This document shows positions 41,567 through 50,719 of a stretch of 64,000 nucleotides of DNA, piece by piece (position 1 is the stretch's first letter; the number at the start of each line of letters is the position of its first letter). The position numbers were made by a program, and so were the translations under genes. The notes under the pieces were generated by a model, which worked only from the letters and a program-made list of their open reading frames with translations, did no database searches and had not been told where the DNA came from. Source of the DNA: Burkholderiaceae bacterium 16. GTDB lineage: Bacteria > Pseudomonadota > Gammaproteobacteria > Burkholderiales > Burkholderiaceae. The stretch lies in assembly GCA_000955785.1 (NCBI GenBank), contig JYOD01000047.1, positions 62,001-126,000 on the forward strand, given 5' to 3'.

Positions 41567-42511
41567 TCAGATCAGGCCATGGCCGCGCAGGAATTCCTGC
41601 GCCACCTTGTCGACCGGCTGCTGGCCGATATCGACCTTGTAGTTCATCTCGGTCATGGCCTCGTTGTCGAGCTTGGCCGACAGCGCATTGAGCAGGCCCG
41701 CGAGCTCGGGATGCTTGTCCAGCGTCGCCTTGCGCACGACGGGCACGGCGTTGTATGCGGGGAAGAAGTGCTGGTCGTCCTCCAGCAGCACGAGGTCGAA
41801 GCCCTTGACGCGGCCATCGGTGGTGTAGACCAGGCCGAGTTCCACCTGGTCGTTCTTCAGTGCCGTATAGACCAGGCCGGCATCGAGCTGGATCACGTCA
41901 CGCCGCGAGAACGGCAGCTTGTAGAGCGTCTTGAGCGGCTCCAGGCCGTCTGGGCGCGCGGCGAATTCCATGTCGACCGCGAACGGATGCGCGGCGCCTT
42001 TCGCGGCGGCCTGCATCTTCCCGGCGAAGGCCGACAGCGTGGTCACGCCGGCGGCCTCGGCGCGCTTGCGCGGCATCGCCAGCGCATAGGTGTTGTTGAT
42101 GCCCGAGGCGTCGAGCCACATCAGGCCGCGCGCTGCGTCCAGCGTCCTGACGCGCTCGTAGCTCTCCCTGGCTTCGAGCTTTTCCTCGACCTTGTTGAAC
42201 ACGATCAGCGCCGTGCCGGTGTAATCCCACACCACGTCGAGCTGGCCGCTTTCCATGGCCTGGCGCATCAGCGTGCTGCCCAGCCCGGACGTCAGCTCGG
42301 TGGCAAGGCCTTTGGCCTGCAGGTACTGGGACGTCATCGACGACAGGATCAGCTGCTCGGTGAAATTCTTGCCGCCTACGCGAACGGGATCGGCGTGCGC
42401 CGGCAGCGCCAGGGCTGCCAGTGCGGCGAGCACGGCGAGACTCGCCAGCATGCGTGCCTGGCCGCGGGCCGCGCGGCCCGCGCGGGCCAGCGCGCTTGTG
42501 ATGAAATGCAT
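41567..42511 (-). CDS. Osmoprotectant-binding protein (OpuCC/OsmX-like)
   Basis: The product is 314 residues from the ATG at 42511, preceded by AAGGAGA. The signal helix is LASLAVLAALAALALPAHAD, with cleavage at AHA-D near residue 41. The mature domain opens VRVGGKNFTEQLILSSM, characteristic of the OpuAC-type quaternary-amine binding fold. VVWDYTGTALIVF and LGLVYTTDGRVKGFDLVLL follow. No Cys lipobox is present, so it is a soluble periplasmic protein. It sits between the two permeases, as in OsmVWXY-type operons. The ligand (glycine betaine, carnitine, choline) is undetermined. Confidence 0.92.
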   Translation of the reverse strand: MHFITSALARAGRAARGQARMLASLAVLAALAALALPAHADPVRVGGKNFTEQLILSSMTSQYLQAKGLATELTSGLGSTLMRQAMESGQLDVVWDYTGTALIVFNKVEEKLEARESYERVRTLDAARGLMWLDASGINNTYALAMPRKRAEAAGVTTLSAFAGKMQAAAKGAAHPFAVDMEFAARPDGLEPLKTLYKLPFSRRDVIQLDAGLVYTALKNDQVELGLVYTTDGRVKGFDLVLLEDDQHFFPAYNAVPVVRKATLDKHPELAGLLNALSAKLDNEAMTEMNYKVDIGQQPVDKVAQEFLRGHGLI

Positions 42512-42540
42512 CGGGTTCTCCTTCATGTTCGGTGCGCGCA

Positions 42541-43257
42541 TCAGCGCGCCAGCCCGCGGCGGCGCAGGTAGCAGTAGCCGGCGGCGGCGAACAGGCCGTC
42601 GAGGGCAAGCGCCAGCAGCGCGGTAGCCGCGGCGCCCAGCAGCAGCAAAGGCTGGTTGTTCAGGTAGATGCCGGGAAAGATCAGTTCGCCCAGGCTGTTG
42701 GCCCCGATCAGGAAGGACAGCGGCACCGTCCCGACATTGATCACCAGGCTGATACGCACGCCCGCCAGGATCACCGGCAGCGCATTGGGCAATTCGACCC
42801 GGAACAGGCGCTGCATTGAGGTCATGCCAAGGCCGCGCGCGGCCTCGGTCAACGCCGGCGATACGCCGCGCAGACCCTCGCAGGTATTGCGCACGATCGG
42901 CAGCAGCGAGGCCAGCCAGAGCGCCAGGATGGCGGGCCGCTCGCCAATGCCGAGCACAGCCAGGGCAAGCGCCAGCACCGCCAGCGACGGCACGGTGTTG
43001 CCGATATTGAAGACTTGCATCAGGCGATCGGCCCAGCGGCGCATGCAGGGCCGGCTCAGGCCGATGCCAGCCGGAATGCCGGTGGCCAGGGCCAGCGCCA
43101 TCGACCACGCCACCAGGCGCAGGTGGTCGGCCACGTCGTACCAAAGGCGGTCTTGGTACTGCCGGATGACGTCGACGCCGATCCACGCGACCAGACCGGC
43201 CAGCGCGGCGAGCGCGAGACATCCCCAGGCCAGCGCCTGCTTGGATTGCTTGGACAT
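42541..43257 (-). CDS. Osmoprotectant ABC permease (OpuCD/YehY-like)
   Basis: The product is 238 residues from the ATG at 43257, preceded by GAGGGGAA. Six hydrophobic segments are visible, starting AWGCLALAALAGLVAWIGV. The EAA loop reads ARGLGMTSMQRLFRVELPNA. It is the first gene of the leftward four-gene operon permease - binding protein - permease - ATPase. The 680-base region upstream holds a large dyad that may regulate the operon. Confidence 0.92.
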   Translation of the reverse strand: MSKQSKQALAWGCLALAALAGLVAWIGVDVIRQYQDRLWYDVADHLRLVAWSMALALATGIPAGIGLSRPCMRRWADRLMQVFNIGNTVPSLAVLALALAVLGIGERPAILALWLASLLPIVRNTCEGLRGVSPALTEAARGLGMTSMQRLFRVELPNALPVILAGVRISLVINVGTVPLSFLIGANSLGELIFPGIYLNNQPLLLLGAAATALLALALDGLFAAAGYCYLRRRGLAR

Positions 43258-43939
43258 ATTCCCCTCTCTCCGCATGCCACATGTGGGCATAAAAAGCCAC
43301 ATCCGGATTGACGGACGAACAAATGGGCACGGGCGGGTGCAATGGGGGCCGCCGGCCCTGACTAGATTGCCTTGCCCGCCATGACCGGCAGATGAACCGG
43401 TGGACGGGCGCCGGGTTCCACGCGCTGAGGCGGGAAACCCAATTGACGGGACGCTATGCCGGTGAAGGCTGGGATCCCTGGAGCGGCGCAACCCGCTGCA
43501 AGGTGCAGAAACGGGAGGCCAGTGGCAGCGCAAATTTGGTGGTTCCGACGCGCCGCCGGATCAATCGGCCGGTGCCGCACACGGGAGGCTTGGGCGGGGC
43601 GCAAGGTGGTTGAGACGCTTGCCAGGGCCCTGCCAGCCCGACATGATTACGCAGCATCGGATGACAACGAGATGGCTATTATACACATTTACATCTATCT
43701 TGTCATCATCTCGTTCCCACACCGCTTTCCGCCCGCATTTACCAGCCTTCGTCCGATATCTCCGCGCCTCCCGCGCTGTTCCAGAATCGACCTCCCCATG
43801 GACCCTGATCGTGCCACCGGCAGAACAATCTGTTGCCCGGATGCCCTCTACCGGTTTTGGCCCAAACCCTTAAATTGGCAGGGTAGCCAACGGGGTCGGG
43901 CGCCATTGCAGCCGGCCCCGCCCCAACAGGAGATCCATC
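43258..43939. other. Long divergent intergenic region
   Basis: No supported gene in 680 bases between the osmoprotectant operon and the pirin gene. The stretch 43655-43715 is clearly AT-richer than its surroundings and holds a 48-nt dyad (listed separately). The region before 43600 is GC-rich with accidental open frames only. It should contain the operon promoter and the pirin promoter. Confidence 0.45.
43660..43707. repeat. 48-nt imperfect dyad in AT-rich stretch
   Basis: GATGACAA (43660-43667) pairs exactly with TTGTCATC (43700-43707), and inside it AGATG (43670-43674) with CATCT (43692-43696). The centre contains TATTATACA, a possible -10. A long operator or a promoter flanked by regulator sites fits better than a terminator, because no T-run follows. 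Confidence 0.5.
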
Positions 43940-44869
43940 ATGGAACAACGCACTACCGCCCCCATCGTCCCGGCCACCGCCGTGGAGACCGTGCAGCGCT
44001 CGCGCGCGGTCGACCGCGTGGTGCGGGGCATCGCCACCTCGGATGGCGCCGGCGTCAAACTCACGCGCGTGCTCACGCAGAACCTGCAGCGCCGGCTGGA
44101 CCCGTTCCTGATGCTGGACGCCTTCGGCACCGATAGCCGAGACGACTACATCGGCGGCTTCCCCGATCACCCGCACCGCGGCTTCGAAACCATCACCTAT
44201 ATGCTGGCCGGCCGCATGCGCCATCGCGACAGCGCCGGCAACGAGGGCCTGCTGGAAAACGGCGGTGCCCAGTGGATGGTGGCCGGCGCCGGCGTGGTGC
44301 ATTCGGAGATGCCCGAGCAGGAGGACGGCCGCATGGAAGGCTTCCAGCTGTGGCTGAACCTGCCCGCCGCCGACAAGATGACGGCGCCGTGGTACCGCGA
44401 CCTGCCGGCCGCCGCCGTGCCTACCGTGGCACTGCCGGATGGCGCCACGGTACGCGTGCTGGCAGGGGCCTCGCACGGCGTGGCAGGTGCGGTGACGCGT
44501 CCGGTCACGGAGCCGCTTTACCTGGACGTGACGCTGCCCGCCGGGCAGAGCTTCTCCCAGGTGCTGCCGGCCGGGCATAACGCCTTCCTGTACGTCTACC
44601 GCGGCGAGATCGCGGTCGGCACGGGAGACAACGCGGCCGTGCTGGAAGCGCAGCGCATGGGCGTGCTGGACAACGCGGCAGGCGCGGACGGCGTGACGGT
44701 CAGCGCCAGCGCCGATGCGCGCTTCCTGCTGATCGCGGGCCGGCCGCTGGGCGAGCCGATCGCGCAATATGGGCCGTTCGTGATGAACACCCAGGAGCAG
44801 ATCTACCAGACGCTGGCGGATTTCCGCGAAGGCCGCTTCAACCAGATCGCGGTCGGTAACGGCGCCTGA
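43940..44869 (+). CDS. Pirin-family bicupin protein
   Basis: The product is 309 residues with AGGAG before the ATG. The pirin N-cupin metal site is intact: GGFPDHPHRGFETITYMLAG (about residues 71-90), with His residues and the Glu in HSEMPEQEDGRMEG. The C-terminal cupin (TLPAGQSFSQVLPAGHNAFLY cut to ≤20: TLPAGQSFSQVLPAGHNAF) is complete. Pirins include quercetin dioxygenases and redox sensors; the role here is not evident. It is monocistronic by spacing. Confidence 0.92.
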   Translation: MEQRTTAPIVPATAVETVQRSRAVDRVVRGIATSDGAGVKLTRVLTQNLQRRLDPFLMLDAFGTDSRDDYIGGFPDHPHRGFETITYMLAGRMRHRDSAGNEGLLENGGAQWMVAGAGVVHSEMPEQEDGRMEGFQLWLNLPAADKMTAPWYRDLPAAAVPTVALPDGATVRVLAGASHGVAGAVTRPVTEPLYLDVTLPAGQSFSQVLPAGHNAFLYVYRGEIAVGTGDNAAVLEAQRMGVLDNAAGADGVTVSASADARFLLIAGRPLGEPIAQYGPFVMNTQEQIYQTLADFREGRFNQIAVGNGA

Positions 44870-45251
44870 CGCGCCAGTTACCGCCGGGGAGGCCCATGGT
44901 GCCGCCCCCGGCGAACCATGCGCCGGAGCGCCCTGCTCCGGCCGCTGCCGCACCTCCCCGCTTCCCTCGTCTTTCCCCCCTGCCTCCCCCGGTTGCGCCG
45001 CTTGCGGGCCATGTTGCCCACCTTCCGCCCCAGCGGCGGCGGCCCGCCTGCGCCATGTGCCCGGCATGCGACTTGCAACCGGCCTGTATCCATTGCGGGG
45101 CCGAGAAAACTGTCCTGGACAGGCCGTCCGAACCCCGCACACTTATATAATCCACGGTTAATAAACGGCATCACCGGCCAATGATGGTTGCTGCAATGCG
45201 TAACGGCGATCCTGCCCCACGCACTGCAGGAGGTGCTGCCCGATACGAACA
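44870..45251. promoter_or_regulatory. Intergenic region with promoter of the nucleoside ABC operon
   Basis: In 382 bases without a gene, a perfect TATAAT lies at 45146-45151. A 6-1-6 palindrome CTGTCC-T-GGACAG lies at 45110-45122 just upstream, where an operator would sit. The first 150 bases are very GC-rich and hold nothing recognisable. Confidence 0.5.
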
Positions 45252-46865
45252 TTGATCCACGTTGCCGCCATAACGACTCGAGCCGCCTCAGTGACCTTAA
45301 GTACAACCCCAAGGCTGGCGCTTGCCCATATCAGCAAGCGCTACCCCGGCGTGACCGCCAACGACGATGTGTCACTCGTCGTCGCCCCCGGCGAAATCCA
45401 CGCCGTGCTCGGCGAGAACGGCGCCGGCAAGTCCACCCTGATGAAGATCATCTTTGGCGCGGTCAAACCCGATGCCGGCGATATGCACTTCAACGGTGCC
45501 CCCGCCGCCATCCACAATCCGCACGATGCCCGCAACCTGGGCATCGCCATGGTGTTCCAGCACTTCTCGCTGTTCGATACGCTGACCGTCACCGAGAACA
45601 TCGCGCTCGGCCTGCCCAGGGCAAGCAAGGGCGCCGGCGCCACCAGCATGAAACAGCTGGCCGAGCAAATCCGCGAAACGGCCGAGCGTTACGGCCTGCC
45701 GCTGGAGCCCAATCGCCATGTGCACACCTTGTCGGTGGGCGAGCGCCAGCGCGTGGAGATCGTGCGCGCGCTGCTGGCAAAACCGCAGCTGCTGATCCTG
45801 GACGAGCCCACTTCCGTGCTGACGCCGCAGGCGGTGCAGACGCTGTTCGTCACGCTGCGCCAGCTCGCCGCGGAAGGCACCAGCATCCTCTACATCAGCC
45901 ACAAGCTCGACGAGATCCGCGAGCTTTGCCATAGCGCCACCGTGATGCGCATGGGCCGTGTCACCGGCGTGTGCGATCCGCGCCAGGAGAGCGCGGCTTC
46001 GCTGTCGCGCCTGATGATCGGCGGCGAGCCGCCGCGCGAAGCGCGCGTGCAGACCGAACCCGGCGCGTGCCGGCTGGCGGTGCGCGAACTGTCCCTGCCG
46101 CGCGCGCATGCCTTCGCCACGGAGTTGTCCGGCATCTCGCTGGATCTGCATGCCGGCGAAATCGTCGGCATCGCCGGTGTGTCCGGCAACGGCCAGCAGG
46201 AATTGCTGGCCGCGCTGTCGGGCGAGGACGTCCGCGCAGAACGCAACGCCATCGCGCTGGACGGCAAGCCGATGGGCAAGCTGGACGCTCGCCAGCGCCG
46301 CCGCGCCGGCCTGGCCTTCGTGCCGGAAGAGCGCCTGGGCCGCGGCGCCGTCCCGGGCATGAGCCTGGCGGCCAATATCCTGCTTTCGCACCAGTCCGCG
46401 CCCTATGTGCTGCGCGGCATGATTTCGCCCAGGGCGGCGGCCGGGCTGGCGCAAGCCGTGATCGGCCGCTTCCGCGTCAAGGCAAGCGGGCCGGACGCGC
46501 TGGCCAAGAGCCTGTCGGGCGGCAACCTGCAGAAATTCATCGTCGGCCGCGAGATAGAGAGCGGCCCCAAGGTGTTGATCGTGGCCCAGCCGACCTGGGG
46601 CGTGGACGTTGGCGCCGCGGCGCAGATCCACAATGAGTTGCTGGCGCTCAAGGCCACCGGCTGCGCCTTGCTGGTGGTGTCCGAGGAACTGGACGAACTG
46701 TTCGCCATCTGCGATCGCCTGCACGTGATCGCCAAAGGCCGGCTGTCTCCGTCGATCCCCACCCAGGACGCCACGCGCGAACAGGTCGGGCTGTGGATGA
46801 GCGGCTTGTGGGAAGGCGGGCCAGGCGGCCGTCGCGAACAACAGGAGGCCGCGCTCCATGGCTGA
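45252..46865 (+). CDS. Nucleoside ABC transporter ATPase, duplicated ABC domain (YufO/NupO-like)
   Basis: The product is up to 537 residues. The start is uncertain: TTG at 45252 (used here) or GTG at 45291, neither with a well-spaced ribosome site (a GGAGG lies 17 bases before the TTG). The first ABC domain has GENGAGKST, LSVGERQR and LLILDEPT. The second has a degenerate Walker A (GVSGNGQQELL) but an intact LSGGNLQKFIVG signature. This asymmetric double ATPase is typical of sugar/nucleoside importers with BmpA-type binding proteins. It overlaps the first permease by eight bases. Confidence 0.9.
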   Translation: MIHVAAITTRAASVTLSTTPRLALAHISKRYPGVTANDDVSLVVAPGEIHAVLGENGAGKSTLMKIIFGAVKPDAGDMHFNGAPAAIHNPHDARNLGIAMVFQHFSLFDTLTVTENIALGLPRASKGAGATSMKQLAEQIRETAERYGLPLEPNRHVHTLSVGERQRVEIVRALLAKPQLLILDEPTSVLTPQAVQTLFVTLRQLAAEGTSILYISHKLDEIRELCHSATVMRMGRVTGVCDPRQESAASLSRLMIGGEPPREARVQTEPGACRLAVRELSLPRAHAFATELSGISLDLHAGEIVGIAGVSGNGQQELLAALSGEDVRAERNAIALDGKPMGKLDARQRRRAGLAFVPEERLGRGAVPGMSLAANILLSHQSAPYVLRGMISPRAAAGLAQAVIGRFRVKASGPDALAKSLSGGNLQKFIVGREIESGPKVLIVAQPTWGVDVGAAAQIHNELLALKATGCALLVVSEELDELFAICDRLHVIAKGRLSPSIPTQDATREQVGLWMSGLWEGGPGGRREQQEAALHG

Positions 46866-47958
46866 TTTCCTGTTTCGCTCGCCCGTGTCGCTGGCGCCAC
46901 GCGGGCTGCCCTCGCGGCGCATGGCCTACGCTTCCCCGTTCATTGCGCTGGCCCTGACGCTGGCCTTCGGCGCCCTGCTCTTCCTGCTGCTCGGCAAGGA
47001 TCCGGTGGCCGCGCTCAAGGTCTTCCTGGTCGATCCGCTCAAGGACCGCCGCGCCATCGGCGAGGTGCTGCTCAAGACCGTACCGCTGGTGCTTTGCGCG
47101 CTCGGCCTTTCCGTGTGCTACCGCGCCAATATCTGGAACATCGGCGCCGACGGCCAGCTGATCCTCGGCGGCATTTTCGCCGGCGCCACGGTGCTGTACT
47201 TCGACGTGCCCGGCAATGGCGTCAACGGCACCGTGGTGCTGGTGCTGGCATCGCTGGCCGGCGTAGTCGGCGGCATGTTCTGGGCATCGATCACCGCGGC
47301 GCTCAAGGACAAGTTCAACGCCAACGAGATCCTGGTGTCGCTGATGCTGACCTATATCGCGCAGCAACTGATGCTGTACGTGGTCAATGGTCCGCTGAAG
47401 GATCCCAACGGCATGAACTTCCCGCAGTCCAAGGTGTTCTCCAGCGAATTCCTGCTGCCCAACCTGCTGTCGGGCTCGCGCCTGCACGCGGGTTTTGCGG
47501 TGATGCTGGTGCTGGTGGTGGTGATGACCGTCTTCATCTTCCGCAGCTTCGCGGGCTACCGGCTGCAGGTGGGCGGCACCGCGCCGGCGGCGGCGCGCTA
47601 TGCGGGCTTCTCGGCGCGCCGTTCGCTGTGGAGCGCGCTGATGATCTCGGGCGGCACCGCCGGCCTGGCGGGCGCCTTCGAAGTGACCGGCCCGATCGGG
47701 CAGTTGCTGCCATCGATCTCGCCCGGTTATGGCTTCACCGCGATCATCGTGGCCTTCGTCGGCCGCCTGCATCCGGTGGGCACCGTATTCGGGGGCATCG
47801 TCATGTCGCTGTTCTATATCGGCGGCGAAATGGCCCAGTCCCGACTGGGCCTGCCTTCGGCGATCGGCTCGGTGTTCCAGGGCATGCTGCTGTTCTTCCT
47901 GCTGGCCAGCGATACGCTGATCGACAACCGCCTGCGCTGGCGCGCCAAGGCCGCCTGA
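46858..47958 (+). CDS. Nucleoside ABC transporter permease 1 (YufP-like)
   Basis: The product is 366 residues with about eight to nine hydrophobic segments, starting FIALALTLAFGALLFLLLGK. The family loop AGFSARRSLWSALMISGGTA is near residues 245-265. BPD_transp_2 permeases of this kind pair with a second, shorter permease. Its start overlaps the ATPase gene, so the two are translationally coupled, and the second permease begins 16 bases after its stop. Confidence 0.92.
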   Translation: MADFLFRSPVSLAPRGLPSRRMAYASPFIALALTLAFGALLFLLLGKDPVAALKVFLVDPLKDRRAIGEVLLKTVPLVLCALGLSVCYRANIWNIGADGQLILGGIFAGATVLYFDVPGNGVNGTVVLVLASLAGVVGGMFWASITAALKDKFNANEILVSLMLTYIAQQLMLYVVNGPLKDPNGMNFPQSKVFSSEFLLPNLLSGSRLHAGFAVMLVLVVVMTVFIFRSFAGYRLQVGGTAPAAARYAGFSARRSLWSALMISGGTAGLAGAFEVTGPIGQLLPSISPGYGFTAIIVAFVGRLHPVGTVFGGIVMSLFYIGGEMAQSRLGLPSAIGSVFQGMLLFFLLASDTLIDNRLRWRAKAA

Positions 47959-47974
47959 GCGGAGCCCACAAGAT

Positions 47975-48895
47975 ATGGAACAATTCGCCCCTCTTATCGC
48001 CACGGCGATCAACGCCGGCACGCCCCTGCTGCTGGCCGCGCTCGGCCTGCTGATCAACGAACGCTCCGGTGTGCTCAACCTGGGCGCCGAAGGTATGATG
48101 CTGGTGGCCGCCGCATTCGGCTTCATGGTCGGCTACCAGACGCAGTCGCCGATGCTCGGCTTTGCCGCCGGCGCGCTCGCCGGCATGCTGATGGCCACGC
48201 TGTTCTCGTGGCTGGCGCTGGTGCTGGCCACCAACCAGGTGGCCACCGGCCTGGCGCTGTCGATCTTCGGCACCGGGCTGTCGGCCTTCATGGGCCAGCG
48301 CTTCGTCGGCTTCGCCATGCCGTCGCAGGCCAGGTCGATTCCTTTCCTGGCTGATATCCCGTTCTTCGGGCCGGCCTTCTTCCAGCAGCACTGGATGGTG
48401 TATTTCAGCCTGTTCCTGTGCGGCGCCATCATGTGGTTCCTGTTCCGCACGCGCGCCGGGCTGACCCTGCGCGCGATCGGCGAGTCGCCGGAATCGGCGC
48501 ACGCGCTGGGCTATCCCGTGCGGCTGATCCGCTTTGGCGCGCTGCTGTTCGGCGGTGCCTGCTGCGGGCTGGCCGGAGCCTACCTGTCGCTGGTGTACAC
48601 GCCGATGTGGGTGGAGAACCTGGTGGCAGGGCGCGGCTGGATCGCGCTGGCGCTGACCACCTTCGCCACCTGGCGACCCGGCCGCGTATGGGCCGGGGCG
48701 TGGCTGTTCGGCGGCGTCACCATCCTGCAGTTCTACCTGCAAGGGATCGGCGTGTCGATGCCGTCGCAGATCCTGTCGATGCTGCCCTATGCGGCCACCA
48801 TCGTCGTGCTGGCGCTGATCTCGCGCAATCCCGCGTGGATCCGCCTGAACATGCCAGCCTCGCTGGGCAAACCCTTCCGCCCGGGTGTTGCCTGA
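47975..48895 (+). CDS. Nucleoside ABC transporter permease 2 (YufQ-like)
   Basis: The product is 306 residues, with an N-terminus typical of the family (TPLLLAALGLLINERSGVLN, then LGAEGMMLVAAAFGF). About eight hydrophobic segments are visible. With the preceding permease it forms the heterodimeric channel. It is followed by a strong hairpin (48906-48942) and then the binding-protein gene. Guanosine- or other nucleoside-type substrates are inferred from the B. subtilis Nup/Yuf relatives. Confidence 0.92.
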   Translation: MEQFAPLIATAINAGTPLLLAALGLLINERSGVLNLGAEGMMLVAAAFGFMVGYQTQSPMLGFAAGALAGMLMATLFSWLALVLATNQVATGLALSIFGTGLSAFMGQRFVGFAMPSQARSIPFLADIPFFGPAFFQQHWMVYFSLFLCGAIMWFLFRTRAGLTLRAIGESPESAHALGYPVRLIRFGALLFGGACCGLAGAYLSLVYTPMWVENLVAGRGWIALALTTFATWRPGRVWAGAWLFGGVTILQFYLQGIGVSMPSQILSMLPYAATIVVLALISRNPAWIRLNMPASLGKPFRPGVA

Positions 48896-48905
48896 CCGTT
48901 TCGAT

Positions 48906-48942
48906 TGCGGCGCGGCCCGGCGCCATGCCGGGCCGCGCCGCA
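48906..48942 (+). repeat. Perfect 16-bp GC hairpin between permease and binding-protein genes
   Basis: The stem pairs 48906-48921 with 48927-48942 without mismatch around a 5-nt loop; no T-run follows. It lies 10 bases after the permease stop. Such hairpins often stabilise upstream mRNA ends or partly stop polymerase, adjusting the ratio of binding protein to membrane parts. Confidence 0.65.
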
Positions 48943-49056
48943 TTGCCCGATTTTCAGAAGTCCGCCAGAGACCTCACGCCGAAAGCCCTCGTTACCAGAG
49001 CCACAGTTGCAACCTTAATCAAAGAATCAGTACCCAGGTCATTACAAGGAGAAATC

Positions 49057-50202
49057 ATGATCGTCACGCGCAGGAAGACCCTCGCCGCACTGGCCGCCAC
49101 CGCCGTGCTGGCTCTCGCGGGCTGCGGCAAGAAGGAAGCCGAAAAACCAGCGGAAAGCGCCGCCCCGGCTTCGGCCCCCGCCGCCGAGCAGAAGGCCGAA
49201 CCGCTGAAGGTTGCCTTCGTCTACATCGGACCGGTCGGCGACGCGGGCTGGACCTACGCCCATGACGCAGGACGCAAGGCCGTTGAAGAAAAGTACGGCG
49301 ACAAGGTAAAGACCACCTTCGTCGAGAACGTGCCTGAATCCGCCGCCGATGCCGAACGCGTGTTCCGCGACCTCGCCGCGCAAGGCAACAAGCTCATCTT
49401 CGGCACGACCTTCGGCTACATGGAATCGATGCTCAAGGTGGCCAAGGAATTCCCGGACGTGAAATTCGAGCACGCCACCGGCTTCAAGACCGCGGACAAC
49501 CTGGCGCAGTACGACGTGCGCACCTATGAAGGCGCTTACCTGGCCGGCGTGGTCGCCGGCAAGATGAGCAAGACCGGCAAGATGGGCGTGGTGGCATCGG
49601 TGCCCATCCCCGAGGTGATCCGCAATATCGACTCGTTCACCCTGGGCGCGCGCAGCGTGAATCCCAAGGCGACCGTCAAGGTGGTGTGGGTGAACAAGTG
49701 GTTTGATCCGGGCAAGGAGCGCGAAGCCGCCACCACGCTGATCGGCCAGGGCGTAGACATGCTGATGCAGAACACCGACTCCGCCGCCGTGGTGCAGACC
49801 GCGCAGGAAAAGGGCGTGTACGCCTTCGGCTGGGACAGCGACATGAGCAAGTTCGGCGAGAAGGCCCACCTGGCCGCCTCGGTGATTTCGTGGGGCGTCT
49901 ACTACAACAAGGTGGTGGGCGACGTGCTGGCCAACCAGTGGAAGAACAGCACCACGTGGTGGGGCCTGAAGGAAGGCATGATCGACCTGAAGGGCTTCAA
50001 CGCCGTGGTGCCGGATGACGTCAAGGCACTGGTGGAAGAGCGCAAGAAGGGCGTGGCCGACGGTTCCGCGCCGATCTGGAAGGGTCCGCTCAAGGACAAC
50101 ACCGGCAAGGAGCAGCTGACCAAGGACCAGGTCGCCGATGATGGCTTCCTGCATGGCATCAAGTTCTACGTCGAAGGCGTGGAAGGCAAGATCCCGGGCT
50201 GA
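49057..50202 (+). CDS. BmpA-family nucleoside-binding lipoprotein
   Basis: The product is 381 residues from the ATG at 49057, with AAGGAG upstream. The lipobox LALAGC gives a lipidated Cys23, and an Ala/Pro/Glu linker follows to about residue 50. The mature BMP fold shows LKVAFVYIGPVGDAGWTYAH, then IFGTTFGYMESML, MLMQNTDSAAVVQ and YAFGWDSDMSKFG. BmpA-type proteins bind nucleosides. It is the last gene of the importer unit, separated by a hairpin, so it may be expressed at a different level. Confidence 0.92.
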   Translation: MIVTRRKTLAALAATAVLALAGCGKKEAEKPAESAAPASAPAAEQKAEPLKVAFVYIGPVGDAGWTYAHDAGRKAVEEKYGDKVKTTFVENVPESAADAERVFRDLAAQGNKLIFGTTFGYMESMLKVAKEFPDVKFEHATGFKTADNLAQYDVRTYEGAYLAGVVAGKMSKTGKMGVVASVPIPEVIRNIDSFTLGARSVNPKATVKVVWVNKWFDPGKEREAATTLIGQGVDMLMQNTDSAAVVQTAQEKGVYAFGWDSDMSKFGEKAHLAASVISWGVYYNKVVGDVLANQWKNSTTWWGLKEGMIDLKGFNAVVPDDVKALVEERKKGVADGSAPIWKGPLKDNTGKEQLTKDQVADDGFLHGIKFYVEGVEGKIPG

Positions 50203-50415
50203 ACGTAAGCACCGGTTCAAACAGTACCGGCACCCCGCACCCGCGGGAATGCCGGCACGACGGCGGGTCGCCTGCCAGGCCCCGCCGCTCCTCCCCGAAG
50301 TCCTCCCCTGCCCGGACTCCCCCCTACGGAACTTGAAGCCCCGTGGATTGGCCCAAGCTATCTGCGAGTGGCCCAACCTGGCCACGTCGCAAGTGAAAAG
50401 TGAAGGAGGCTTCTC

Positions 50416-50709
50416 ATGTGGAAACGATTTTCAGCACTGTGGACACTGCTGAGGCGCGACGGCCGCCTGCTGTGGTTCGCGCTGCGCCATCCCGACGCGC
50501 CGCCCTGGCTGCGGCCGGCCACGTTCGGCCTGGTGCTCTACGCCATTTCGCCCATCGACCTGATTCCCGACTTTATCCTCGGCCTGGGCATCGTGGACGA
50601 CGTGGTGCTGATTCCGCTGGCGGTGCACTTCATGCTCAAGCGCCTACCGCCGCATGTGCTGCGGCAGGCCGAGGCGCGCGCCGGCGCCACTACGGTGCGC
50701 GCCCGCTAG
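50416..50709 (+). CDS. DUF1232 (YkvA-like) membrane protein
   Basis: The product is 97 residues with AGGAGG before the ATG. The DUF1232 signature is complete: PPWLRPATFGLVLYAISPID (residues 29-48), then LIPDFILGLGIVDDVVLIPL. It has one or two membrane segments. The family is common and uncharacterised. It is convergent with the quinone reductase gene, 10 bases apart. Confidence 0.88.
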   Translation: MWKRFSALWTLLRRDGRLLWFALRHPDAPPWLRPATFGLVLYAISPIDLIPDFILGLGIVDDVVLIPLAVHFMLKRLPPHVLRQAEARAGATTVRAR

Positions 50710-50719
50710 CGCGCGCCGC

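Noticed and set aside
41567..43342. A 591-codon version of the osmoprotectant-binding protein.
   Set aside because: The proper start at 42511 has AAGGAG and is followed by a signal peptide; the upstream part overlaps the real permease gene in another frame.
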